Source: Enterovibrio norvegicus FF-33
GTDB taxonomy: Bacteria > Pseudomonadota > Gammaproteobacteria > Enterobacterales > Vibrionaceae
Assembly: GCF_000286835.2 (NCBI RefSeq)
Contig: NZ_AJYD02000013.1
Coordinates: 220,399 to 284,398 of the forward strand
Reading direction: 5' to 3'
Length of the DNA stretch: 64,000 nucleotides
Shown: positions 8,129 to 15,800 of the stretch, piece after piece
Position numbering within the stretch: position 1 is the stretch's first letter
Layout of the letters: every line of letters starts with the position of its first letter
Notes under the pieces: model-generated
The model's input: the letters and a program-made list of their open reading frames with translations, nothing else
The model's database searches: none
Told to the model about the DNA's origin: nothing
Program-made: the position numbers and the translations under genes

Positions 8129-8627
8129 ATTCGTAGTGACCTGTGTCCTTGAGAACTTTCGCTAGAGTTTGAGCACCGATATAGAATTCGTCATCACAAA
8201 TAAGGCTAATGATGGCATCAGCATCCTTGTAGTGCTTTCCACTGCTGGGACCTGTTGCTTGAAGTGCGAGGCGAAAAATAACCTCTGCCATCCAATTAAC
8301 AGAGCGGGAGTGATTTTCTTTTAGTTGAGGGTGGGTGTCGGGAGCGAAAGACTCAATCCAATCAAATGCACTCTCTTTTTCAACGAGTAGTATTCCGTTT
8401 TTATAGTATTCATGCATCCTCCCAGTAAATGCTGTTTTTCCGTTAGTTAGCATAGTATTGATCTCGCCTTCCTCGCATCTTGCGATGAGTGCATGACTCT
8501 TAGCTAAGCGGCATTGTTCTTGTCCATCCTCTAGTCGACACCATTCTTCTACCAGATCTCTTGCAAGGATATAGTTCGCTTGAGCCCAATACTTTTGGCA
8601 TCTGTTTTCTGTCTCGTTACCGAACAT
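8127..8627 (-). CDS. Hypothetical protein of the element (166 residues)
   Basis: Not recognised. A soluble, acidic protein with four cysteines (at CQKYWAQ, EEWCRLED, EQCRLA and ARCEEGE), no membrane segment, and a tryptophan-rich helical N-terminus. The start ATG at 8627 has AAGGAA upstream. It sits between the integrase and the twin palindromes that control alpA, with 260 bp of non-coding DNA on its upstream side. The cysteine spacing is not a standard zinc finger. It could be a regulator or a small cargo gene, but nothing in the sequence decides. Confidence 0.65.
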   Translation of the reverse strand: MFGNETENRCQKYWAQANYILARDLVEEWCRLEDGQEQCRLAKSHALIARCEEGEINTMLTNGKTAFTGRMHEYYKNGILLVEKESAFDWIESFAPDTHPQLKENHSRSVNWMAEVIFRLALQATGPSSGKHYKDADAIISLICDDEFYIGAQTLAKVLKDTGHYE

Positions 8628-8841
8628 ATATATTCATTCCTTTTCTGTTCATGACGGTACATTTGTAACGAAATAAGGACGTGTATGTAGATGTTTGGGT
8701 GTCACGATGCGAGACGAAGTGGTCAATGGATATATAGTCCTACCACAAGTACTGTTTTGTTAAAATTTATAGACAGCGGTGGGGATATTGAGAAGACAAC
8801 GCATTGATCTGGTATTGGGTGGGGTCACATCAGCTCGTTAA

Positions 8842-8883
8842 TGTGACAGCTGAAAAAGCTTGTCCCAGCTGTCACATGTCACA
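8842..8883. repeat. Inverted repeat of the TGTGACA motif next to the integrase gene
   Basis: TGTGACAGCTG (8842-8852) and its exact complement CAGCTGTCACA (8866-8876) form an 11-bp perfect inverted repeat with a 13-base spacer, followed by a further TGTCACA (8876-8882). It begins just beyond the integrase stop codon. No T-tract follows, so a protein-binding site or part of an origin is more likely than a terminator. The rest of 8628-8841 shows no gene. Confidence 0.7.
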
Positions 8884-8887
8884 GCAC

Positions 8888-10126
8888 TTATGGTAAGCGG
8901 AGGATTGGAGACTTTTGCAAAGACCACTTTCCTTGAGAGCACATTGTTATGTGATCGCTCCACATTTGCATAATTGCTTTGCGGTGTGAAAGGAACGTAG
9001 AGCGATTGTATGCACGTCTTACCTGATTCTTATCGATGTGTGCTAGACATGCTTCGATAACCTCTGGATCTGCACCCATCTCGTTTAATGTAGTGCTGGC
9101 TATCGATCTGAGACCGTGAGCAACAAGCTGATTTTCATAACCCATTCGTTTAATTGCCTGGTTGGGTGTTTGCCTGCACATTGGCTGATGGAGATTTCGG
9201 ATTGAAGGGAACACAAATAGAGAGCCACAACTAATGGAACGCATGAAATCTAACATTTCAATGACTTGGAGTGACAATGGGATCACATGGTCTCTGCCGC
9301 TCTTCATTCGCTCTGATGGGATTACCCATACGAGGTCTTCAAAATTGAACTCTTCCCATTTAGCACCAGACGCCTCGTTAGGACGAACCATCGTGTGAAG
9401 CTGAAATTCAATTAGGCAGCGTGTCTCTGGCCGAACTTGTGCTCTTGATAATCGCTGGAGAAATGTTGGAAGTTCACTGGGTGGTATTGTCAATTGGTTA
9501 GTCGGTTTGGGCGCTTTGAAAGCTGCTTTGATGTTGGCAACTGGATTCATGCTTATCAGCCCAGTATTGACCGCAAATGTCATGATTTCGTTTAGTCGTT
9601 GAATGACGCGTCGCAGTGTTTCTAGGTTGCCTTTGGCTTCTAGTGGCCTTAATACATCGATCAGCAGTCGAGGCGTAACTTGGTTGATTGGAACGTGACC
9701 AACTTGGGGAAATAAATGTAGGACCAAAGAGCTTCGAATATCATTCATATAGTCTGCTGAAACTGTGCTGGCTTTAACCAACATCCAATCTTTAGAAATC
9801 GCTTCCAGCGAGTTTTTCTGTGACTCTCTTTCTTTATTTGCTTTCTCAATTTCAAATTCGATAGGGTCGATTTTTTGGGCTAGTAACCCAAGAGACTCAT
9901 CGCGTCGACTCCGAGCTTGTGCCAGCGATAAGGCAGGATAGCGGCCTAGGGTCTGCTTCTTCCGGTTGTTAGTGATTGGATGCTGATAGCGCAGCTGCCA
10001 GGACTTGGTACCTGATTTTCTGATCAGTAGATAAAGACCAAAACCGTCGCAGAGGGCGTAATCTTCGGTTTTCGCTTTTGCATGTTTGATTTGTGTATCT
10101 GTGAGTGGTTTGACGACAGTAGTCAT
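8888..10126 (-). CDS. int: P4-type tyrosine integrase of the ssrA-inserted element
   Basis: A 412-residue site-specific recombinase. The N-terminal arm-binding DUF4102 domain (KPLTDTQIKHAKAKTEDYALCDGFG) is followed by a core-binding domain and the catalytic domain. The visible catalytic residues are Arg248 (HTMVRPNE), Lys275, His337 and Arg340 (HGLR), His363 (LAHID) and the nucleophile Tyr373 (RRAYNRS), so it looks intact. It reads away from ssrA, whose 3' end is 187 bp upstream; integrases of this family commonly use tRNA or tmRNA 3' ends as attB. It catalyses insertion and excision of the island and probably needs a directionality factor such as the nearby AlpA. Confidence 0.95.
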   Translation of the reverse strand: MTTVVKPLTDTQIKHAKAKTEDYALCDGFGLYLLIRKSGTKSWQLRYQHPITNNRKKQTLGRYPALSLAQARSRRDESLGLLAQKIDPIEFEIEKANKERESQKNSLEAISKDWMLVKASTVSADYMNDIRSSLVLHLFPQVGHVPINQVTPRLLIDVLRPLEAKGNLETLRRVIQRLNEIMTFAVNTGLISMNPVANIKAAFKAPKPTNQLTIPPSELPTFLQRLSRAQVRPETRCLIEFQLHTMVRPNEASGAKWEEFNFEDLVWVIPSERMKSGRDHVIPLSLQVIEMLDFMRSISCGSLFVFPSIRNLHQPMCRQTPNQAIKRMGYENQLVAHGLRSIASTTLNEMGADPEVIEACLAHIDKNQVRRAYNRSTFLSHRKAIMQMWSDHITMCSQGKWSLQKSPILRLP

Positions 10127-10150
10127 AAGCTGGACTCCGTATTGGCTGCA

Positions 10151-10198
10151 TGGACCACAGTAGTGGTGTTTTTCGCAGTATGGTCCTTGCCATGGTCC
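10151..10198. repeat. Repeated GGACCA/TGGTCC motifs upstream of the integrase
   Basis: TGGACCA at 10151-10157, ATGGTCC at 10180-10186 and ATGGTCC at 10192-10198, the last two being direct copies 12 bp apart. They lie between the integrase start and the attachment site, where integrase arm sites or an operator would be expected. Confidence 0.4.
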
Positions 10199-10243
10199 CT
10201 GTCGTCCCGGATTTTATGACATGCCATGAGATCGCCTGAAACT

Positions 10244-10281
10244 AAAAAAGCCCGACAAATCATTGATTCATCGGGCTTTTT
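10244..10281 (-). terminator. Intrinsic terminator of ssrA
   Basis: Stem GCCCGA / TCGGGC flanked by A and T tracts, with a 15-base loop. It lies 32 bp beyond the tmRNA 3' end on the same strand, with a run of six U in the transcript. The same structure could stop transcripts from the other side. Confidence 0.85.
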
Positions 10282-10312
10282 GTACGTCGTGAGACGTCTT
10301 CGTATACGAATT

Positions 10313-10350
10313 TGGTGGAGCTGGCGGGAGTTGAACCCGCGTCCAAAATC
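10313..10350. other. Inferred attachment site at the 3' end of ssrA
   Basis: The intact tmRNA 3' end, the tRNA-like T-arm and acceptor with CCA encoded, borders the element; the integrase gene begins 187 bp away. The extent of the crossover core cannot be defined because the second att copy lies outside the window. Confidence 0.55.
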
Positions 10351-10678
10351 AGTCTAACTAATGGCGCTACATGCTTAGTCTATCTTTATTCTCGGCACCA
10401 CACTGCGAATAGACACGCTATGTAATGACATACCTAATTTAGTTTTAACGCTTTGGCTATTAGGTGTAAGCCTCCACGCGATTCTGTTTGGGTTTGACTG
10501 CCCTTGACCCACGTCCTACAGACAGAGGCTATGGAGGGCAGGCTCTAGCAGGTTATTAAGCTGCTAGTGCGTAGTTTTCGTCGTTTGCGACTATAGTTTT
10601 GCGGCTTTTAACGAGGCAAACCGCCCCTCGGCATGCTCCACGAGCCTTCTTGATCCTGTCGAATCCTGAATCAGCCCC
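10313..10678 (-). ncRNA. ssrA: Transfer-messenger RNA (tmRNA)
   Basis: 366 nt including the encoded CCA. The 5' end begins GGGGCTGATTCAGGATTCGA and the 3' end is the tRNA-Ala-like T-arm and acceptor with TTCAACTCCCGCC. The resume frame (10559-10588) encodes ANDENYALAA after the initial alanine carried by the tRNA part, followed by two TAA stops (10553-10558); this tag is typical of Vibrionaceae. tmRNA rescues ribosomes stalled on broken messages and marks the protein for proteolysis, working with SmpB encoded just upstream. Its 3' end serves as the integration site of the element on the left, and integration has left the gene complete. Confidence 0.97.
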
Positions 10679-10696
10679 GGATTTTTTCTGACGCAG

Positions 10697-10724
10697 ATTT
10701 TAGCATAAAGCCCTGCTGCGTCAA
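10697..10724 (-). promoter_or_regulatory. Sigma-70 promoter of ssrA
   Basis: TTGACG (10719-10724) and TAAAAT (10697-10702) are separated by 16 bp on the minus strand, placing the transcript start about a dozen bases before the mature tmRNA 5' end, consistent with 5' trimming by RNase P. The -35 element begins four bases beyond the smpB stop. Confidence 0.7.
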
Positions 10725-10727
10725 TGA

Positions 10728-11213
10728 TTATCTGGTTGAATGCTTCATGATACGCGCTTTATCGCGTTCCCAATCGCGATCTTTTGAAGAATCACGTTTG
10801 TCATGAAGTTTTTTACCTTTCGCCAGACCTACCTTAAGTTTAGCCCATGACTGTTTCCAGTACATAGATAAAGCAACAAGGGTGTAACCTTCACGGTTTA
10901 CCTTGCCCATCAGTGTGTCTAGTTCACGACGTTTCAGCAATAATTTGCGGATACGCGTAGGGTCTGCCACTACATGCGTAGAAGCAACGTTAAGAGGAGT
11001 AATAGTGGCACCCGACATGTAAGCTTCGCCATCTTTGAAAAACACGTAGCTTTCCGCGATGTTGACCTTACCGGCTCGTAGGGCTTTCACTTCCCAACCT
11101 TGTAGCTCAAGCCCGACTTCAATGTCATCTTGAATGAAGTAGTCGTGGCGAGCTTGGCGGTTCTGCGCAATTGTATTGGCGCCCGCTTTATTCTTTGAAT
11201 TTTTCTTTACCAT
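10728..11213 (-). CDS. smpB: SsrA-binding protein SmpB
   Basis: 161 residues from the ATG at 11213 ([11 protein letters not shown]), the normal family length. The frame is open for 80 more codons upstream, but those do not resemble SmpB and run into the promoter region of ratA. It carries the OB-fold core ([22 protein letters not shown] and [19 protein letters not shown]) and the basic C-terminal tail ([20 protein letters not shown]) that enters the mRNA channel. It binds the tRNA-like domain of tmRNA and delivers it to stalled ribosomes. It is directly upstream of ssrA on the same strand and divergent from ratA. Confidence 0.97.
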   Translation of the reverse strand: MVKKNSKNKAGANTIAQNRQARHDYFIQDDIEVGLELQGWEVKALRAGKVNIAESYVFFKDGEAYMSGATITPLNVASTHVVADPTRIRKLLLKRRELDTLMGKVNREGYTLVALSMYWKQSWAKLKVGLAKGKKLHDKRDSSKDRDWERDKARIMKHSTR

Positions 11214-11405
11214 AATGGCGGCATTATACGTAGTGGTAGTGACGGGCGATATAGTTTTTATGGGATTTTTGGATTCTCGCCAGTTTCGTTCACATAAAGG
11301 CGGGGTTGGATGGCTAAAACACAGCCTATCTTCTGCATTTTTAAGACGTTTGGGGATAAATACGCTCCGATGATATGATGTGACATCAGGCAATGAGGAG
11401 ATGGT

Positions 11406-11837
11406 ATGCCGCGAATTACACGTTCTGCACTTGTGCCGTTCAGTGCTGAACAAATGTTTAAGCTTGTTAATGATGTAGAAGCTTACCCTGCGTTTGTGCC
11501 GGGTTGCTCTGGATCTCGCGTGTTAGAAGCGACGGGCAGTGCGATGACAGCATCGGTGGATGTGGCTAAAGCGGGTATCCGTAAAACCTTCACGACTCGC
11601 AATGAGTTGGTGGAAGGGCAAGCGATTAAGATGGAGCTGGTCGATGGCCCGTTCCGTAAATTAGTCGGCGGGTGGCATTTTACGTCGCTGGATGCAGATG
11701 CCTGCAAAATCGAGCTGAATCTGGATTTTGAATTTACCAATGGTTTGGTGGAAATGGCGTTTGGCCGGGTGTTTAACGAGTTAGCGGTCAACATGGTGAC
11801 GGCGTTTACGCAAAGGGCGAGAGTCGTGTATGAGTGA
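11406..11837 (+). CDS. ratA: Type II toxin-antitoxin-like START-family protein RatA
   Basis: 143 residues, a full-length START/polyketide cyclase-like protein: [46 protein letters not shown]. coli RatA associates with 50S subunits and blocks subunit joining, while other family members (COQ10-like) bind lipids or ubiquinone, so the toxin role is debated. It is divergent from smpB, and its last codons overlap the start of rnfH by 8 bp. The smpB/ratA/rnfH neighbourhood is conserved in gammaproteobacteria. Confidence 0.92.
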   Translation: MPRITRSALVPFSAEQMFKLVNDVEAYPAFVPGCSGSRVLEATGSAMTASVDVAKAGIRKTFTTRNELVEGQAIKMELVDGPFRKLVGGWHFTSLDADACKIELNLDFEFTNGLVEMAFGRVFNELAVNMVTAFTQRARVVYE

Positions 11838-12180
11838 TGATAAGCTGCTGCATATTGAAGTGATTTACGCGTTGCCCGACGTGCAGCGTGTGTTTAAGTC
11901 GATTGTGACACCTGATATGCATGTGGAAGACATTATTCGTCATTCTGGCATTTTGGATGCATACCCTGAGATTGATCTGAAACAGAACAAAGTGGGTGTG
12001 TTTAGCCGCTTGGTGAAACTGGATGCGCTGGTTCACGATGGCGATCGCATTGAAATTTATCGCCCTTTGATGGCTGATCCCAAAGAGATCCGTCGCCGCC
12101 GCGCTGAACGCATGATTGCGGAAGGAAAATCTGATCCTGTCACGGGCGGTAAGGTGAATCCGCAACGTAAAGTGGATTAG
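11830..12180 (+). CDS. rnfH: RnfH family protein (UPF0125)
   Basis: 116 residues with the small ubiquitin-like beta-grasp fold of the RnfH/RatB family: HIEVIYALPDVQRVFKSIV, then KVGVFSRLVKLDALVHDGDRIEIYRPLMADPKE, which is the signature of the family. It overlaps ratA by 8 bp, so both come from one message. The molecular role is not settled; despite the name RatB, antitoxin activity has not been established. The basic tail (RRRRAERMIAEGK) is typical. Confidence 0.92.
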   Translation: MSDDKLLHIEVIYALPDVQRVFKSIVTPDMHVEDIIRHSGILDAYPEIDLKQNKVGVFSRLVKLDALVHDGDRIEIYRPLMADPKEIRRRRAERMIAEGKSDPVTGGKVNPQRKVD

Positions 12181-12216
12181 CGCACGGTGTAGTGCGGAGC
12201 CAAGTAAGATGATTTT

Positions 12217-12252
12217 AAAAAAAGCGGTAAAGCTGATTCACCGCTTTTTTTT
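12217..12252. terminator. Bidirectional terminator between rnfH and ppk2
   Basis: Stem AAAAAAAGCGGT / ACCGCTTTTTTT with an 11-base loop between two convergent genes; T-tracts on both strands. Confidence 0.9.
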
Positions 12253-12307
12253 GTTATATATAAAAGCACGTACAGTAAAAACTACATGTAAGCATGTTCA
12301 GTAAGAA

Positions 12308-13129
12308 TCAGAGATCTTCAGTTATATCCGGCACAAAGCTTTGGCTCTCTAATGGCACACGCACGTAGCCTTCTTTGCTGATCTCAGGCAGTGCGATTTT
12401 GTCGTATTGAATGTCTTGATAAGGGATGCTCGAGAGAAGGTGAGAAATGCAGTTCAAGCGTGCGCGTTTTTTGTTGTCGGCGTCGACGACCCACCACGGT
12501 GACTCTTTGGTGTCTGTGTAGGAGAACATGCGATCTTTGGCTTCGCTATAAGCTACCCAGCGGCTGCGAGACTCTAAATCCATTGGGCTGAACTTCCAGC
12601 GTTTTATCGGTGTATCTATGCGTTCTTGAAAGCGTTTTTCTTGTTCTTCATCAGACACTGAAAACCAGTATTTCAGCAAAATAATGCCAGAGCGTTGCAG
12701 CATGCGCTCGAACTCAGGACAGGTTCGGAAGAATTCTTCGTACTCGTCGTCGCTGCAAAATCCCATCACTTTTTCCACGCCTGCGCGGTTATACCAACTG
12801 CGGTCAAACAACACGATTTCCCCCGCGCCAGGAAGGTGAGAAACGTAACGTTGGAAATACCATTGAGAGCGTTCACGTTCGTTGGGCTTATCCAGAGCGA
12901 CAATTCGACAAACGCGAGGGTTGAGTTTCTCTGTAATGCGTTTGATCACGCCACCTTTTCCTGCGGCATCACGCCCTTCAAACACCACCACGACTTTTAG
13001 CCCTTGGTGTTTTACCCACTCTTGAAGTTTGACGAGTTCAGTTTGAAGATCGGCCAGCGTATTTTCGTAGGCTTCTTTGGTGAGTTTGCGTTTTTTCGGG
13101 GTGATTTCGGATTTGTCTGCGTTTGCCAT
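12308..13129 (-). CDS. ppk2: Polyphosphate kinase 2
   Basis: 273 residues, a one-domain PPK2. Walker A is EGRDAAGKGG (51-60), Walker B DRSWYNR (109-115), and the lid region VSDEEQEKRFQERIDTP follows. The enzyme transfers phosphate between polyphosphate and nucleoside diphosphates, most often to make GTP or ATP from polyphosphate; a single-domain protein of this kind usually phosphorylates diphosphates, though the choice of substrate cannot be read here. It is convergent with rnfH and separated from cutC by 124 bp. Confidence 0.93.
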   Translation of the reverse strand: MANADKSEITPKKRKLTKEAYENTLADLQTELVKLQEWVKHQGLKVVVVFEGRDAAGKGGVIKRITEKLNPRVCRIVALDKPNERERSQWYFQRYVSHLPGAGEIVLFDRSWYNRAGVEKVMGFCSDDEYEEFFRTCPEFERMLQRSGIILLKYWFSVSDEEQEKRFQERIDTPIKRWKFSPMDLESRSRWVAYSEAKDRMFSYTDTKESPWWVVDADNKKRARLNCISHLLSSIPYQDIQYDKIALPEISKEGYVRVPLESQSFVPDITEDL

Positions 13130-13253
13130 GCTGCTGTCGCTCCTGCTTATTCGGGTGCCTTATAGCGATAGGTGACGTGCTACTTGGTCTTGTTCACCCT
13201 AAGAAGGATGGGGGAGCATTGCAATCCCCCGTCAGGAAAAGTGCGAGCTTGGC

Positions 13254-13988
13254 TTATTGCAGCGCCGCAACCATGTGTAAGATGGTGTCTGGGTTGGTCA
13301 CGGTTATTGCGAAGTCGCTTTCGCCGCTGCCCATGGTTGCTTTCTCATTGCGATAGCTCATCAAGGATGGGCGCGTGGTTTTACCGGAAAGGTGAATTTC
13401 TGTCGCGCCTGTTTCGACAATAATGCGTTTTGCATTCTCTGGAGAAACCCCTGCGCCCGGCATGATGCTGAGTCGGCCTTGGGTCAGCTTTACCATGTCT
13501 TTTAGCGTGTTAATACCTTCGTCGGCACGCTTGGCAAGTCCAGAGGTCAGCACGCGTTCTACGCCATTAGTCATCAAGAACTCCAGCGCCTCAAACGGGG
13601 CCGAGCAATGGTCAATGGCACGATGGAAGGTGATACCCATTCCAGAAGCGGCGTTGATCATCGCTTTAACCGCTACCTCATCGATTTTTCCGTCAGCACC
13701 AAGTGCGCCAATCACCACACCGTTTAATCCCGCCAATTTAGCGGTATGAATATCCTCCAGCATGATGTCAACATCGTCGCTGGAATACAGAAAATCCCCT
13801 TCGCGTGGGCGAATAATGCCATATACAGGAACCGTTGCAATGCGAGCGGCATGCTTCATGTAACCCGCGCTGGCAGTTAAGCCACCTGTGGCTAAAGAGC
13901 TACAAAGTTCAATACGTCCAGCGCCAGCGCGTTGGGCGATAGGAAGAGACTCAAGGCTATCGATACAGACTTCGATCAATACAGACAT
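13254..13988 (-). CDS. cutC: Copper homeostasis protein CutC
   Basis: 244 residues, a complete CutC TIM-barrel: the N-terminal IEVCIDSLESLPIAQRAGAGRIELC, the central YGIIRPREGDF, ITFHRAIDHC and MPGAGVSPENA are family hallmarks. Its link to copper tolerance in E. coli has been questioned, and the enzymatic activity is unknown. It is a cytoplasmic protein with no signal peptide. It lies downstream of the prx terminator on the same strand and probably has its own promoter. Confidence 0.93.
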   Translation of the reverse strand: MSVLIEVCIDSLESLPIAQRAGAGRIELCSSLATGGLTASAGYMKHAARIATVPVYGIIRPREGDFLYSSDDVDIMLEDIHTAKLAGLNGVVIGALGADGKIDEVAVKAMINAASGMGITFHRAIDHCSAPFEALEFLMTNGVERVLTSGLAKRADEGINTLKDMVKLTQGRLSIMPGAGVSPENAKRIIVETGATEIHLSGKTTRPSLMSYRNEKATMGSGESDFAITVTNPDTILHMVAALQ

Positions 13989-14070
13989 TACGTGTTCCTT
14001 ACTAAAAGACGACGAACATCATCAGGGAGTTGAAACAGAAAGAGAAGCGGGGAGGGTGTAAAATTTTGGT

Positions 14071-14098
14071 AAAAAAAAGGGCCCGGTGGTCCGGGCCT
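14071..14098 (-). terminator. Intrinsic terminator of the peroxiredoxin gene
   Basis: A perfect 7-bp GC stem GGCCCGG / CCGGGCC with a TGGT loop, followed on the minus strand by eight T. It lies 74 bp beyond the prx stop. Confidence 0.9.
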
Positions 14099-14171
14099 CA
14101 TTTTATTTTTCGCTGACTTTGGCTTTACGCTTTCGCGCTAGGGGGAAACTGCGGTGAAGCAGTTAGCCAAA

Positions 14172-14774
14172 TTACAGGTCTTCAGTGTGCTCAGACAGGT
14201 AAGCTGCAACACCTTTAGGTGATGCGTCCATGCCTGCTTTGCCTTCTTCCCACTGTGCTGGGCAAACTTCACCGTTTTTCTGGTGGAAGTTCAATGCGTC
14301 AACCATGCGTAGCATCTCGTCGATGTTACGGCCTAGTGGCAGGTCGTTAACCACTTGGTGACGTACCAAACCGTCTTCGTCGATCAGGAAAGAACCACGG
14401 AAAGCAACACCCGCTTCTGGGTGCTCAACGTCGTATGCTTTACAGATTTCGTGCTTAACGTCAGCAACCAATGGGTATTTAACTTGACCGATACCGCCGT
14501 CATCAACAGCAGTGTTACGCCATGCGTTGTGAGAGAACTGAGAATCGATAGAAACGCCGATAACCTCAACGCCTTTCGCTTGGAAGTCTGCGTGACGCTT
14601 GTCAAAAGCAATCAGCTCAGAAGGACATACGAAAGTGAAATCCAGTGGGTAGAAGAACAGAACCGTTTTCTTACCTTTGGTGAATTCTTTCATGTTGAAG
14701 TTATCTACGATTTCACCATTGCCCAGTACTGCTGCTGCAGTAAAATCTGGGGCTTGACGGCCTACTAGTACCAT
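14172..14774 (-). CDS. Typical 2-Cys peroxiredoxin (AhpC/Prx2 type)
   Basis: 200 residues. The peroxidatic cysteine lies in DFTFVCPSEL (near residue 50) and the resolving cysteine in GEVCPAQW (near 170), the arrangement of typical 2-Cys peroxiredoxins that reduce hydrogen and organic peroxides. A GGIGQ motif and a C-terminal extension ending AYLSEHTEDL suggest a robust or sensitive variant, but this was not resolved. It is divergent from an OxyR2-type regulator, the arrangement known as prx2/oxyR2 in Vibrio vulnificus and ahpC/oxyR2 in V. cholerae, so peroxide induction by that regulator is likely. No AhpF is adjacent; the reductant is unknown. Confidence 0.94.
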   Translation of the reverse strand: MVLVGRQAPDFTAAAVLGNGEIVDNFNMKEFTKGKKTVLFFYPLDFTFVCPSELIAFDKRHADFQAKGVEVIGVSIDSQFSHNAWRNTAVDDGGIGQVKYPLVADVKHEICKAYDVEHPEAGVAFRGSFLIDEDGLVRHQVVNDLPLGRNIDEMLRMVDALNFHQKNGEVCPAQWEEGKAGMDASPKGVAAYLSEHTEDL

Positions 14775-14903
14775 TTCTCAGCTCCTAAAATGTGTCGTTG
14801 TCAGGCGTGAACGCCTTAATTCATCTATGAACAGGACAAACTATAGTGGAACTGTTAGATTGAAAAAAGTGAATTTAATAGATTATTGCAATCGGAAAAA
14901 TCG

Positions 14904-15800
14904 ATGACAAAATTCCCTTCTCTCAAACAGCTCCATTATCTTGTGACACTGCATGAAACTCGCCATTTCGGTGAGGCGGCCAAACAGTGTTTCGTTAGTC
15001 AGTCTACACTAAGTTCCGGCATTCAGAACTTAGAAGATCTCATTGGCACTCAACTTATTGAGCGCGATAACAAAACGCTGGTTTTCTCTGCTATCGGTGA
15101 AGATGTGGTGGTGCGAAGTCGGGAAATTTTGGCGCGTAGCCAAGATCTGATGGAGCTGACAAAAGTGAGTGAGTTGCCCATGCAGGGAAAACTGCGTGTG
15201 GGCTGCATTCCGACCATTGCGCCGTTTTTGTTGTGTGATTTAGTGCGTGCGGTGAATCAGCATTTTCCTGAGTTGGATTTACTGTTGCGCGAAGATACCA
15301 CCGTTAACCTTCTTGCTGCGTTGAAAAGCGGTGAGATGGATGTGTTGATTTTGGCTTTGCCTGTTGAGATTGGTGGCATGGAAAGCCGTGTTGTCGGGGC
15401 GGACGCATTCAAAATGGTGCTCAGTCAATCACAGGCAGAAAAAGTGAATGTACCAATACGGTATGCCGATCTTCCTGATGAATCCGTATTTTTGCTCGAA
15501 CGCGAGCATTGTTTAACCGATCATGCGGTATCTGCTTGTCAGTTAACGACCACAGAAAAAATCAATCCGTTCTCGGCCACCAGTTTGCATACATTAGTGC
15601 AAATGGTTGCCAATGGCCTTGGCTCTACCTTTATTCCTCAAATGGCGATTAATCATGGTTTGTTAGATAACCTAGATTTGGTTGTCGTCGAACCGCCAGG
15701 TCGTAAGGCATATCGTGATATTGGCTTGGTTTGGCGTCCTACATCCAGCCGTAAGCCGACCTTTGAAGCTTTGGCGGATTTGGTCAAAACACTGCTCTAG
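14904..15800 (+). CDS. oxyR2: LysR-family peroxide sensor, OxyR2 type
   Basis: 298 residues from the ATG at 14904 (MTKFPSLKQL), preceded by a weak GGA; a TTG six codons upstream is less likely. The winged helix (HFGEAAKQCFVSQSTLSSGIQNLE) and the substrate-binding-like domain fit OxyR. The two redox cysteines are at C203 and C212, nine apart as in E. coli OxyR (C199/C208), within ATSLHTLVQMVANG context downstream. Two residues before C203 is Glu201 where classical OxyR has Gly; this Glu is the feature of the more peroxide-sensitive OxyR2 of Vibrio. It is divergent from the prx gene with 129 bp between the start codons, so it probably controls prx and itself. Confidence 0.92.
   Translation: MTKFPSLKQLHYLVTLHETRHFGEAAKQCFVSQSTLSSGIQNLEDLIGTQLIERDNKTLVFSAIGEDVVVRSREILARSQDLMELTKVSELPMQGKLRVGCIPTIAPFLLCDLVRAVNQHFPELDLLLREDTTVNLLAALKSGEMDVLILALPVEIGGMESRVVGADAFKMVLSQSQAEKVNVPIRYADLPDESVFLLEREHCLTDHAVSACQLTTTEKINPFSATSLHTLVQMVANGLGSTFIPQMAINHGLLDNLDLVVVEPPGRKAYRDIGLVWRPTSSRKPTFEALADLVKTLL

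Noticed and set aside
10127-10193. Longer or alternative frame at the integrase start
   Set aside because: A 74-residue frame in another register overlaps the integrase 5' end, but it has no domain and the integrase start already fits its family.
11214-11453. An 80-codon N-terminal extension of smpB
   Set aside because: The added residues do not resemble SmpB, and the true start matches the normal length of 161 residues; the extension overlaps the ratA promoter and start.
14775-14903. OxyR operator between prx and oxyR2
   Set aside because: Words such as ATCTAT and AACTAT occur, but their spacing does not fit the tetra-half-site OxyR pattern; regulation is likely from context, but no site can be marked.
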